Source of the DNA: Streptomyces abyssalis
GTDB lineage: Bacteria; Actinomycetota; Actinomycetes; Streptomycetales; Streptomycetaceae
DNA: 64,000 nt
NCBI RefSeq assembly: GCF_001751365.1
Contig: NZ_LJGT01000037.1
Span: 798,795-862,794, forward strand
Reading direction: 5' to 3'
Shown here piece after piece: positions 1 through 7,559 of this stretch; position 1 is the first letter of the stretch; the number at the start of each line of letters is the position of its first letter. Made by a program: the position numbers and the translations under genes. The notes beneath the pieces were generated by a model, which had not been told where the DNA came from, did no database searches, and worked only from the letters and a program-made list of their open reading frames with translations.

Positions 1-4
1 AGCC

Positions 5-514
5 ATGCCGTTAGCGGTGGTCTCGCTCATCTGGGATGCACAGAAGTCCTCCGGCTCGCAGCGCGTCGACTACGACGACGACGGCTACCACCTTGTCCGG
101 TTCCCCTACGGGGAGCAGGAGTCCTACGACCCGTGGAACATGCACGCCGCCCGGCGCGGGGGAGACACCTCCGAGTTCCCGGACGCCCGCTCGGGTCTCG
201 TGTACCCGAGCCATGAGGGCTGGGGCATCCTCTCGGCGATGGTCCACTGGAAGAAGGACGGCGATCCGCACGAGTACCGCGCCCGGTTCGTGCGCGATCC
301 GCTCGGGGACGGGTACGACTCGACGGCGACGACGGACGCCGCCGAGACGGGCGGCGGCCAGTACAAGGCGTACCTGTGGCAGATGTTCGTGTATCCGGAC
401 GTGCCGATCGGCCTGAAGGTCTCCGCGCGCGGCAAGGGCGACACGAAGATCGCCACGCCGCTCCTGCACGCCCAGTTCAAACTCGCCATCCACACCGACG
501 TGATCACGCCCTGA
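5..514 (+). CDS. Hypothetical protein, function not recognised
   Basis: An open frame of 169 residues with normal high-GC codon use. I do not recognise the family. The protein looks soluble, has no signal peptide or membrane segment, and is rich in Asp, Tyr and Gly. The window begins four bases before the ATG, so no ribosome binding site can be judged and the true start may lie upstream. The third codon (11-13) is TTA, the rare leucine codon that in Streptomyces needs the bldA tRNA, so expression may be tied to development. The next gene runs toward it from the opposite strand. Confidence 0.6.
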   Translation: MPLAVVSLIWDAQKSSGSQRVDYDDDGYHLVRFPYGEQESYDPWNMHAARRGGDTSEFPDARSGLVYPSHEGWGILSAMVHWKKDGDPHEYRARFVRDPLGDGYDSTATTDAAETGGGQYKAYLWQMFVYPDVPIGLKVSARGKGDTKIATPLLHAQFKLAIHTDVITP

Positions 515-599
515 GACCCGGACGCGGCGACGGCTCAACGCCGGGCGGCGGCCGGGCACAGGACAACGGATGGCCACCGGGCGGCGGGCACTCCCGGCT

Positions 600-1328
600 T
601 CAGTCGTCGGCAGGCGTCCTCGCGGGCTCGGCGGCCTTCCGGTTCTCCAGCGAGATCCACAGCCCCGCGGAGGCCGAAGCGAGCGCGATTCCCAGCATCG
701 CCCCCACGACGGTGTCCGTGAGCCAGTGGACGCCCAGCACGATCCTCGTAAGGCAGACTCCGGCGACCGAGATGCAGACCAGCGCGAGAACCGTCGCCCG
801 CAACGCCTGACCGGCGCCCGAGCGCTGGACCAGCCACAGCACCAGCACGCACGCGACGGCGGCGGTCATGGCGTGGCCCGAGGGCATGGCGGCGAAGTGG
901 GCCGAGTCGACGGGCTGCTGCCATTGCGGCCGCTCCCGGTCCAGAAGTGCCTTGAGGCCCTGCTGAACTCCCACGCCCAGTGCGGCCGTTGCCACGCACC
1001 AGACGGCGAGCAGCCGTTCGCCCCGAAGCCAGACCCACACCGCTGCCACGCCGACCAGGATCCGCATGGTCACCGGGTCCCACACCCAGTCGGTGAGGAC
1101 CCGGTTGGTCCCCGTCCAGGCCGGATTCGCCAGGGCGTGTGCGTGCAGCAGGCCGGCGACGTCTCCGTCCACGCGCAGCAACGGCCTCCAGCCTGCCTCG
1201 ACCAGCAGGATCACCGTGAGTGTGGCGGTGCCGAGCGCGAGCGCCGTCCACAGCCACCGTGCCGCGGACGCGGGGGAGTTCGCGGTACGTGGCCGGGCCG
1301 GAGGCGGAGCATGAGTGGGTCCGTGCAT
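600..1328 (-). CDS. PAP2 superfamily phosphatase, membrane-bound
   Basis: A 242-residue membrane protein with about six hydrophobic segments. All three signature blocks of the type 2 phosphatidic acid phosphatase family are present: K126-x6-R133-P134, P149-S-G-H152, and R195-x5-H201-x3-D205. The catalytic histidines are therefore intact. Family members dephosphorylate phosphatidic acid, undecaprenyl diphosphate or related lipid phosphates at the membrane; the substrate cannot be told from sequence. The first 20 residues are Pro/Ala-rich and precede the first membrane helix, so a slightly later start is possible. It lies head to tail with the M56 peptidase gene, 33 bases downstream of that gene's stop codon. 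Confidence 0.88.
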   Translation of the reverse strand: MHGPTHAPPPARPRTANSPASAARWLWTALALGTATLTVILLVEAGWRPLLRVDGDVAGLLHAHALANPAWTGTNRVLTDWVWDPVTMRILVGVAAVWVWLRGERLLAVWCVATAALGVGVQQGLKALLDRERPQWQQPVDSAHFAAMPSGHAMTAAVACVLVLWLVQRSGAGQALRATVLALVCISVAGVCLTRIVLGVHWLTDTVVGAMLGIALASASAGLWISLENRKAAEPARTPADD

Positions 1329-1361
1329 ACGTCGATCTTCACCCGGCGGGCACGCTCGCCG

Positions 1362-2306
1362 CTAACGCAGCGCAGAGAGTCCCGGAACGAAAGCGACAAG
1401 CAGGGGCACGGCGGGTACGAGCACGGCCGCCGCGGTCATCCGCAGGCGGCGCGAGACGGTGAGCCGGGGAGCGGCGGACAGCAGACGCTGCACCCTGTGG
1501 GGGACTTGAGCCAGCGGCGTGGGGGCCGGCCCGAACACCCCGCGGTCCTCGTTGAGTTCCACCAGGGCGAGGGCGATGGTGAGCCGTCCGTACCGCTTCG
1601 ACGCGGCGTCGTCGGCGGCCATCTCGACCAGGGTGTGCACCTGGTCGCGGAACGCGGCGAAGACCGGCACCCGGGGGAAGCCCGCCGCGAGCGCGGAGGA
1701 GCAGTGCATGAGCCAGTCGTGGCGGGCACGTGCGTGACCCTGCTCGTGTTCCAGTACCGCGTCCAGCTGGCGGCCCTTCAGGCGTCGGAGCGCGGCCGTG
1801 GTGACGACCAGGCGCGGTGTGCTGCCGGGCAGCCACCAGGCGTCCGGCCTGTTGCCCTCCAGCACCACCAGAGGGCCTGCGCCGGAGGGCTCCTCGCCGG
1901 GCAGCCGCGGGGCGCGCTCGCGCAGTTCGGCCCGCCGCCTGCGGCGCCTCACCCTTGCCTCGTGCACCTCGCGCAGCAGCATCGCGCCCGTCCAGGCGCC
2001 GCCGCAGGCCAGGAGCACCGCGAGGCCTCCGGCCCAGGGACCGTAGGTGCCGAGCCCGAGGCCGTAGGCCTCCTCGACGCCGCTCGGCGCCGGCGCGAAG
2101 ACATGACCCCGTACGACCTGCCACGCCGCCGCGGCCGAGAACGCCATGGCCAGCAGGCAGCACAGCAGCACCGCGGCGACGACGCACTGCCACACCCAGA
2201 GCCCGAGCACGGGCTCCCGTTCCGGCCAGGACGAACGGGCCAGTACGCGGGGGGCGACGGCAGCGGCCAGCCCGCCGAGGACGAGCAGCGCCAGCGGGAC
2301 CATCAT
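1362..2306 (-). CDS. M56 family membrane metallopeptidase
   Basis: A 314-residue protein with membrane helices near residues 3-20, 36-60 and 90-110, a basic loop, then the zinc motif HEQGH at residues 187-191 (HExxH), and a C-terminal hydrophobic segment. This is the BlaR1/MecR1-like M56 layout without a penicillin-binding sensor domain. In actinomycetes such genes usually sit beside a BlaI-type repressor gene, but none is visible here. The start is the first of two adjacent ATGs. It lies exactly six bases after a TAGTCT hexamer, with no Shine-Dalgarno sequence, so a leaderless transcript is likely. Substrate unknown. Confidence 0.85.
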   Translation of the reverse strand: MMVPLALLVLGGLAAAVAPRVLARSSWPEREPVLGLWVWQCVVAAVLLCCLLAMAFSAAAAWQVVRGHVFAPAPSGVEEAYGLGLGTYGPWAGGLAVLLACGGAWTGAMLLREVHEARVRRRRRRAELRERAPRLPGEEPSGAGPLVVLEGNRPDAWWLPGSTPRLVVTTAALRRLKGRQLDAVLEHEQGHARARHDWLMHCSSALAAGFPRVPVFAAFRDQVHTLVEMAADDAASKRYGRLTIALALVELNEDRGVFGPAPTPLAQVPHRVQRLLSAAPRLTVSRRLRMTAAAVLVPAVPLLVAFVPGLSALR

Positions 2307-2318
2307 GACTGCAGACTA
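2307..2318 (-). promoter_or_regulatory. Candidate leaderless promoter of the M56 peptidase gene
   Basis: On the minus strand TAGTCT (2318-2313) fits the actinobacterial -10 pattern TAnnnT. It is followed by six bases and then the ATG, so the transcript would start at or next to the start codon. No Shine-Dalgarno sequence is present. No clear -35 box is seen. Confidence 0.4.
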
Positions 2319-2371
2319 TGAGCCGACGGGCGCGGGGCGGTACGTCCACCAGCGCAGAAGTGACCGATCCC

Positions 2372-3019
2372 TCACAGCATGAGCAGCATCGCCAACATGC
2401 CGGTGCCCATGGCGACTCGGCATGCCGCCGCCAGCCCCGGCACGTCGTGCGCCGCGCAGCCGCCGCCGGCCGTCCCGGCCGCGCCGCTCCCGCCGGAGGG
2501 CGCGGCCGGCAGCAGAAGCAGCCCCGTGCGCAGCACGTAGGCCGCGTAGTAGACGAGCAGCGCACCCGTCACCAGCGGAAGACCGGAAGCAGCCGCGCTC
2601 GCAGCGGCATGCCCCCCGGCGCCTGCCGGGGCGCCGTGGGACGCCTGCATCGCGAGCGCCATGTAGATCATCGCCAGCGCACCCACGAGGTGGTGAAGGT
2701 GATGGAAGTGGCGGGGGCGCCGTGGCTGCTCCGGGCCCGCGGGCCCGGGCAGCTGCCCGCCGGTACGCCGTGCCTCCAGCAGCAGCGCCAGCTCCCGCAC
2801 ACTGACGGCGCCGAAGAGCATCAGGAAGACGAGCGGGGACAGTGCCGCGGACACGCTGCCGGGCAGCGCCATCGCCGCCATCCCCAGCCCCATCAGGGCC
2901 TCGCTCGTGGCAGCTCGCCGCCGCATCCCCCCGGCGCCCCTCGCGCGCAGGAGGCATACGGCGGCGACGAACGCGCACAGCGCCGACAGCAGCCAGCCGA
3001 CCGTCGCTGACCCGTGCAT
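2372..3019 (-). CDS. DUF5134 domain-containing membrane protein
   Basis: About 215 residues with several hydrophobic segments and His-rich loops between them (an HFHHLHHLVG run near the middle). This matches the DUF5134 family of actinobacterial integral membrane proteins; its function is unknown. The frame also offers two GTG codons just upstream, but the ATG at 3019 is preferred because a GGGGAGG Shine-Dalgarno sequence sits at a suitable distance before it. The clustered histidines could bind a metal (inference). The gene is close behind the VOC gene and in the same direction as the M56 gene. Confidence 0.75.
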   Translation of the reverse strand: MHGSATVGWLLSALCAFVAAVCLLRARGAGGMRRRAATSEALMGLGMAAMALPGSVSAALSPLVFLMLFGAVSVRELALLLEARRTGGQLPGPAGPEQPRRPRHFHHLHHLVGALAMIYMALAMQASHGAPAGAGGHAAASAAASGLPLVTGALLVYYAAYVLRTGLLLLPAAPSGGSGAAGTAGGGCAAHDVPGLAAACRVAMGTGMLAMLLML

Positions 3020-3159
3020 CACCACCTCCCCGCCCGCCCCGGGATGAGGCTGCCCGCCGGGACGCCGTCACACGGGAGCGCACGAGGGCAACGAGGGAGC
3101 GCTCAGGGGCTCCGACCGGCCCGCCTCGTACGGGCAGGCGCCGGGCCTGAGGCTTCGGC

Positions 3160-3552
3160 TCAGATCCCCGGCCGGTAACGCATCGGATGGTCCTCGGGAA
3201 CCTCGACGACGCAGATGCGTACGCCGTCCGGATCGGCGATCCACATCTCGACCAGGCCCCACGGCTCCCGCACGGGACCCCGCAGGACCTCGGCGCCGGC
3301 CCCGGTCAGCTCGCGCTCGGCCTCGCGGGCGTCCCGCACCTGAAGCCACAGTGAAAGGCCGGGCGCGGGAGGGGAGTCGGAGCGTCCGGACACCTCCAGG
3401 TAGCCGCCGCCGAGGAAGTAGACCGTGCCGCGCTCCGGGCCCGTCCCGAACTCGCGGGCGACCGCGAGCCCGAGCGTCTGCCCGTAGAAGACCCTTGTGC
3501 GCTCCGGGTCGGTCGGCCGCAGCAGCATGCGGCTGCTCAGTACGTGCACCAT
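3160..3552 (-). CDS. VOC family (glyoxalase/dioxygenase fold) protein
   Basis: A 130-residue protein with the paired beta-alpha-beta-beta-beta layout of the vicinal oxygen chelate fold. It starts at MVHVLSSRML, contains a central YFLGGGYLEV strand and ends with a WIADPDGVRI strand, the usual final metal-ligand strand. The start at 3552 is preferred over an upstream ATG in the same frame because the family homology begins there and because TAGGGT lies eight bases upstream (leaderless-type promoter). Members include glyoxalase I, bleomycin resistance proteins and dioxygenases; the substrate is unknown. It is divergent from the GNAT gene, separated by only 46 bases. Confidence 0.8.
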   Translation of the reverse strand: MVHVLSSRMLLRPTDPERTRVFYGQTLGLAVAREFGTGPERGTVYFLGGGYLEVSGRSDSPPAPGLSLWLQVRDAREAERELTGAGAEVLRGPVREPWGLVEMWIADPDGVRICVVEVPEDHPMRYRPGI

Positions 3553-3560
3553 GCCGACCG

Positions 3561-3590
3561 ACCCTAATCCCGGGCGCGGTGCCTTAGGGT
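3561..3590. promoter_or_regulatory. Back-to-back TAGGGT elements forming an inverted repeat between two divergent genes
   Basis: ACCCTAA (3561-3567) and TTAGGGT (3584-3590) form a perfect 7-base inverted repeat with a 16-base spacer. Read outward, each arm gives TAGGGT followed by eight bases and then the ATG of the VOC gene (minus) or the GNAT gene (plus). They can be read as two -10 boxes for nearly leaderless transcripts, or as the two half-sites of one operator controlling both genes. Confidence 0.45.
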
Positions 3591-3598
3591 CTCCGACC

Positions 3599-4175
3599 AT
3601 GGAGAACGTCAAGGAGACCAACGTCGAGGAGACCGGTGAGCTGAGCTTCCGTGTCGCCGGGCGGGAGGACGTACACGCTCTCGTCGCGCTCCTGGAGTCG
3701 GCCTACCGGGGCGACTCCAGCCGTGCAGGCTGGACGACCGAGGCCGACCTGCTGGAAGGCCAGCGCACCGACCCCGAGGGCGTCGGCGCCGTCGTCGCCG
3801 GTGACGGCAGCATCATGCTGGCCGTCGAGCGGCAAGGCGGTCTCGTGGCCTGCTGCCAGCTGGAAAGGCGCGGCGAGGCTGCCTACTTCGGGATGTTCGC
3901 GGTCCGTCCCGACCTGCAGGGTGCCGGGCTGGGCAAGGCCGTGCTGGCGGAGGCCGAACGCACCGTCGCCGCCGAGTGGGGTTCGCGCGAGATGCACATG
4001 ACGGTGATCCGGCAGCGCGACGACCTGATCGCCTGGTACGAGCGCCGCGGCTATTCCCGTACGGGCAAGGTCACGCCTTTCCCGTACGGCGACGAGCGGT
4101 TCGGGATTCCTTCCCCGGCGGGGCGATCTCGCCTTCGAGCTGCTGGTCAAGCCGCTCGGCGCGCTGCCCTCTTGA
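3599..4175 (+). pseudogene. GNAT family N-acetyltransferase, apparently frameshifted near its C-terminus
   Basis: Begins MENVKETNVEETGE and carries a GNAT core: a FGMFAVRPDLQGAGLGKAVL segment (motif A, acetyl-CoA binding R/Q-x-x-G-x-G/A) and the YERRGYSRTGKV segment (motif B). The reading frame is good to about 4120. The expected C-terminal strand GDLAFELLVKPLG then appears in the +1 frame (4122-4172, stop at 4173-4175). Without a shift the first frame runs on to 4894 through the antisense of the next gene. One extra G in the GGGG run at 4120-4123 would explain this, either as a real mutation or as a sequencing error. Only about 18 residues are affected, so the catalytic core may still fold. 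Confidence 0.75.
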
Positions 4176-4830
4176 TCTCCGGCATATCGGTCACCAGGCC
4201 GTCGAGCCCCAGTTCGCGGACGCGTGCCAGTTCCTCGTCGGTGTTCACCGTCCAGGTGATGACCTTGATTCCGTGGGCGTGGCAGCGCTCCACGGTCTCG
4301 GCCTCCAGCCACTGCAGCTCGCACGAGACCATGAACGCGCCGAGTTCCCGGGCCCGTTCGGGCGCGGTGGGCGTCGAGCGGCCGGTGACCAGCACCAGGG
4401 GCATCTCGGGCAGGTGCTCGCGGACCTCGCGCAGAGCCTCGTCGTGGAAGGAGATGACGGTGACGCGGTCGTGCAGCCCGAGCTCGGAGATCACCCCGGC
4501 CAGGACCCGCGCGGCGGCCCGGTCCTTGATCTCGGCCTGCAGCGGGGACCGTACGGCGTCCACGACCTCCTGGAACACGGGGATGCGTTCGCCCTGCCCG
4601 GCGTCGAGTTCGCGCAGTTCGGCCAGGGTGAAGTCGCCGATGGCGCCCGAACCGTCCGTGGTGCGCGAGACGTCGGCGTCGTGCATCACCACCAGCGCGC
4701 CGTCCTTGCTCAGATGCAGGTCCAGTTCGATGACGTCGAGCCCCTCGTGCTCGGCGCGGACGAAGGAGCGCAGGGTGTTCTCGGGCTCGACGCCCATCAC
4801 TCCGCGGTGGCCGACGGTGAGCAGTGACAC
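4147..4830 (-). CDS. Glycerophosphodiester phosphodiesterase
   Basis: A 227-residue single-domain GDPD/GlpQ-type TIM barrel. The active-site blocks are visible: HRG at residues 8-10, EPENT at about 15-19, ELDLHLSKDG with the metal-binding acids, and VMHD. A later EIKD block and a GIKVITWTVN strand complete the barrel. It hydrolyses glycerophosphodiesters to glycerol 3-phosphate and an alcohol. There is no signal peptide, so a cytoplasmic location is likely. GTG start at 4830 with a GAAGG ribosome binding site. The 3' end overlaps the end of the convergent GNAT gene. Confidence 0.93.
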   Translation of the reverse strand: MSLLTVGHRGVMGVEPENTLRSFVRAEHEGLDVIELDLHLSKDGALVVMHDADVSRTTDGSGAIGDFTLAELRELDAGQGERIPVFQEVVDAVRSPLQAEIKDRAAARVLAGVISELGLHDRVTVISFHDEALREVREHLPEMPLVLVTGRSTPTAPERARELGAFMVSCELQWLEAETVERCHAHGIKVITWTVNTDEELARVRELGLDGLVTDMPEIKRAARRAA

Positions 4831-5002
4831 GGCACCTTCTCTCTTCCCTGTGGTGACGGGCGCACATGGGGGACGTGCGCGGCGGACAGACTAGCCGCCC
4901 GGGGAGGCCCGCCCCGTTCCCCGGCCACCCTCGGCGCCACCGGTGGCTCCGGGGCGAACTCCCGGCGGACGAAACGTACATACGCGACGAAGGAGCAGCA
5001 AC

Positions 5003-5998
5003 GTGAGTGGCAGCACCGCGTCCCACGGACCCGAGCGCCTCGCCCCGGGAGCCCGCGAGCTGATGGATCTCCTGACAGCCGCCTTCCCCGATGTCGGCGC
5101 GACCGTCCACGACGCCGCCGAGGCCCGCCGCATCCTGGCCCTGTCGATGCCGGAGCCGCCGCGGCTGCCCGAGGTGGGGGAGGTCTGCGACCGGCTGATC
5201 CCCGGCCCCGAAGGCGCGCCCGAGGTGCCGGTGCGCGTGTACCGCCCGTACGGGGAGGGGCCGGCCCGTGCCGGTGCGCCCACGGTGGTCTTCTTCCACG
5301 GGGGCGGCTGGGTGCTGGGAAGTCTCGATTCGCACGACACGACGGCGCGCGCCATGTGCTCGGCGTCCGGCTCCGTGGTCGTCTCCGTCGACTACCGGCT
5401 GGCACCCGAGGCCCGCTTCCCCGAGCCGGCCGAGGACGCCTACGCGGCGGTGTGCTGGGCCGCGGAGAACATCACCTCTCTCGGCGGGGATCCGCAGGCC
5501 CTGCTGGTCGCCGGCGACAGCGCCGGAGGGAATCTGGCCGCCGTGTGCACGATCATGGCCCGCGAGCGGGGTGGTCCGCGGATCGCGCACCAGTCGCTGA
5601 TCTACCCCTCCACCGACCCGCTGGCGGAGACGGAGTCCCGGCGCCTCAACGCGGAGGGCTACTTCCTGACCGAGGCGGCCATGCGCTGGTTCGGTGCGCA
5701 GTACTTCGGTCCGGACTCCGATCCGACGCACCACTACGCGGCGCCGCTCCGCGCCGACCTGGCGGGCCTTCCGCCCGCACACGTGATCACCGCGGGCTGC
5801 GATCCGCTGTGCGACGAGGGCCGGGCGTACGCGGCGAAGCTGCGCGAGGCCGGGGTGGCCGTGACCGAGGCGCACTTCCCGGGGATGTTCCACGGCTTCC
5901 TCGCCGTCGGCGAGCTGCTGCCGGACGCCTCGGAGGCCATGGCCGGACTGGGCAAAGTCATTGCGATGACCGTGTCAGACAGGAAGATCGACGGTTGA
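5003..5998 (+). CDS. Alpha/beta hydrolase, HSL (family IV) esterase
   Basis: About 331 residues. The oxyanion-hole motif HGGGW is followed by the nucleophile elbow GDSAGG, then the acid (CDPLCDEG) and the histidine (GMFHGF). This is the classical hormone-sensitive-lipase esterase order. Such enzymes hydrolyse short to medium acyl esters. An ATG-initiated extension from 4943 is open, but the GTG at 5003 has an AAGGAG ribosome binding site (4990-4995) and matches the family N-terminus (a cap helix region beginning near GARELMDLL). No signal peptide. It is transcribed divergently from the glycerophosphodiesterase gene. Confidence 0.9.
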   Translation: MSGSTASHGPERLAPGARELMDLLTAAFPDVGATVHDAAEARRILALSMPEPPRLPEVGEVCDRLIPGPEGAPEVPVRVYRPYGEGPARAGAPTVVFFHGGGWVLGSLDSHDTTARAMCSASGSVVVSVDYRLAPEARFPEPAEDAYAAVCWAAENITSLGGDPQALLVAGDSAGGNLAAVCTIMARERGGPRIAHQSLIYPSTDPLAETESRRLNAEGYFLTEAAMRWFGAQYFGPDSDPTHHYAAPLRADLAGLPPAHVITAGCDPLCDEGRAYAAKLREAGVAVTEAHFPGMFHGFLAVGELLPDASEAMAGLGKVIAMTVSDRKIDG

Positions 5999-6035
5999 GA
6001 CCGGGGTTACGGCGAATGATTTCCTGTTGCTCCAC

Positions 6036-6064
6036 TTGAGAGCACGCTCTGGCCCGGCTACCGT
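6036..6064 (+). promoter_or_regulatory. Candidate promoter of the DUF6421 operon
   Basis: TTGAGA (6036-6041), a 17-base spacer, then TACCGT (6059-6064), about 37 bases before the ATG at 6101. This is close to a vegetative sigma (HrdB-type) promoter. The same -10 hexamer TACCGT is used in the predicted promoter of the amidase gene at 17159-17164. Confidence 0.45.
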
Positions 6065-6100
6065 TTCCCTGACGCCAGGTTCTTCTGTGGAGGGGTAGTC

Positions 6101-7498
6101 ATGACGGAAATGCTTTCGTCCAAAGCCGCGGACGCCGGGGACTCGTCCGCAGCACGCGTGGTCGAACACCCGGCATGGGCAGTGCTGAAGGCCGCCGTCG
6201 AAGCGATCCGTCCCGCGCAGTCCAAGGACGGCTCGATCGACTTCGAGGCAGAGGGCGCGCCGTCCCGGGCCGCCGTCGAGTCCGATCTGGAGCAGATCTG
6301 TAACGCCGTGCGGGACCTGACCCCGCTGCTGCCGCACGACTCCTCGTACCACGAGGCGCTCGTCGCCGACCTGCGCGGCTGGGCGGGGGCCGGTTTCGGC
6401 GTCCCGGACTTCCTCGACTCCCTGCTCGCCTTCCAGCCCGCGCAGAACCGTCAGGACGGCCTCCAGCACCTGGTCGTCTTCCCGATGTACACCCAGAACG
6501 GCAACCCCGACCGCAACCTCGAAGCCGTCGTGCTGCGCATGGTCTGGCCCGACTGGCTGGCCGAGCTGGAGCGCACCCGCTACGACAACCCGCTCTTCTG
6601 CGGCATCACCTTCGAGGACTTCACCTCCGGCTACGACACGAACTCGGCGGTCCTCTTCCCGGAGACGGTCGCCGTGCGCGAGGCGCCCGAGCGCTTCTCG
6701 TGGGGCGGCATCTTCTGCGACCGCGAGGCCGCACGCTTCCGCCGCGTCGTCGACGCGGCCTGCGACGTCACCAGCCTGGAGCTCCCCGAGTACGCTCGCG
6801 GGCTCGTCACCGACCAGTCGCGCTGCCAGCAGACCTTCGTGCTGTGGGACATGATCCACGACCGCACCCACAGCCACGGCGACCTGCCCTTCGACCCGTT
6901 CATGATCAAACAGCGTCAGCCGTTCTGGATGTACGGACTGGAGGAGCTGCGCTGCGACCTGACCGCCTTCCACGAGGGCGTACGCCTGGAGGCCGAGGGC
7001 TACCCGCAGGGCCGTGACGTGCAGTTCGCCGTGCTGCTCGACCGCCTCTTCCGCTTCCCGGTCACCGGCGAGCGCAACCGCAACTACGACGGTCTGGGCG
7101 GCCAGCTCCTCTTCGCCTACCTCCACCAGCACGGTGCGCTGCGCTGGACCGACAACAAGCTCGCCATCGACTGGGACCAGGCGCGCCAGGTGACGGTGCG
7201 GCTGCGCGAGGAGATCGAGAGCCTCTACCGCGCGGGCATCGACCGGCCCAAGCTCGTCCACTGGTTCAAGGCCTACGAGCTGGTCTCCGGCTACCTCTCG
7301 CCGCACCCCGGCTCCACCTGGGCCAAGGGCCCCGACGCGCTCGATCTGAGCCTCCCGCCGCGCAAGCTCGTGGACGAGGTGCTTCCGGATGAGTTTCCGC
7401 TGAGCATGTTCTATGAGGCCCTCGCGAAAAAGCTCCGATCCGTGATCGCATCGACCAAGGGCATCACAGCGGAGACCCCGCTGCAGGCCGCCGCCTGA
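6101..7498 (+). CDS. DUF6421 family protein, possible metal-binding enzyme
   Basis: A 465-residue cytoplasmic protein of the actinobacterial DUF6421 family; function unknown. GGAGGGG lies a few bases before the ATG. A striking block at residues 251-286 holds H253-D-R-T-H257-S-H259 and, about 25 residues later, E281-E282-L-R-C-D286. An H-x3-H followed by an E-E-x-x-x-D helix resembles the zinc site of gluzincin-type proteins (the M49 family uses HExxGH with EECRAE), but here the catalytic Glu of HExxH is Asp, so hydrolytic activity is uncertain. It is the first gene of a tight operon with an SDR and a PLP enzyme, which points to a small-molecule or amino-acid pathway (inference). Confidence 0.8.
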   Translation: MTEMLSSKAADAGDSSAARVVEHPAWAVLKAAVEAIRPAQSKDGSIDFEAEGAPSRAAVESDLEQICNAVRDLTPLLPHDSSYHEALVADLRGWAGAGFGVPDFLDSLLAFQPAQNRQDGLQHLVVFPMYTQNGNPDRNLEAVVLRMVWPDWLAELERTRYDNPLFCGITFEDFTSGYDTNSAVLFPETVAVREAPERFSWGGIFCDREAARFRRVVDAACDVTSLELPEYARGLVTDQSRCQQTFVLWDMIHDRTHSHGDLPFDPFMIKQRQPFWMYGLEELRCDLTAFHEGVRLEAEGYPQGRDVQFAVLLDRLFRFPVTGERNRNYDGLGGQLLFAYLHQHGALRWTDNKLAIDWDQARQVTVRLREEIESLYRAGIDRPKLVHWFKAYELVSGYLSPHPGSTWAKGPDALDLSLPPRKLVDEVLPDEFPLSMFYEALAKKLRSVIASTKGITAETPLQAAA

Positions 7499-7559
7499 GC
7501 ACACGGGCGGGCGGCAGGAGAAGAAGCGGCGGGGCGTCGAGGACCAGGAGGCGACAGGG

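Noticed and set aside
1362..2306. BlaR1-type beta-lactam sensor
   Set aside because: The protein ends soon after the peptidase part and has no penicillin-binding domain, and there is no BlaI-like gene beside it.
570..2321. Long open frame antisense to the PAP2 and M56 genes
   Set aside because: It is the shadow frame expected opposite high-GC genes, has no recognisable domain or ribosome binding site, and the opposite strand has clear family motifs.
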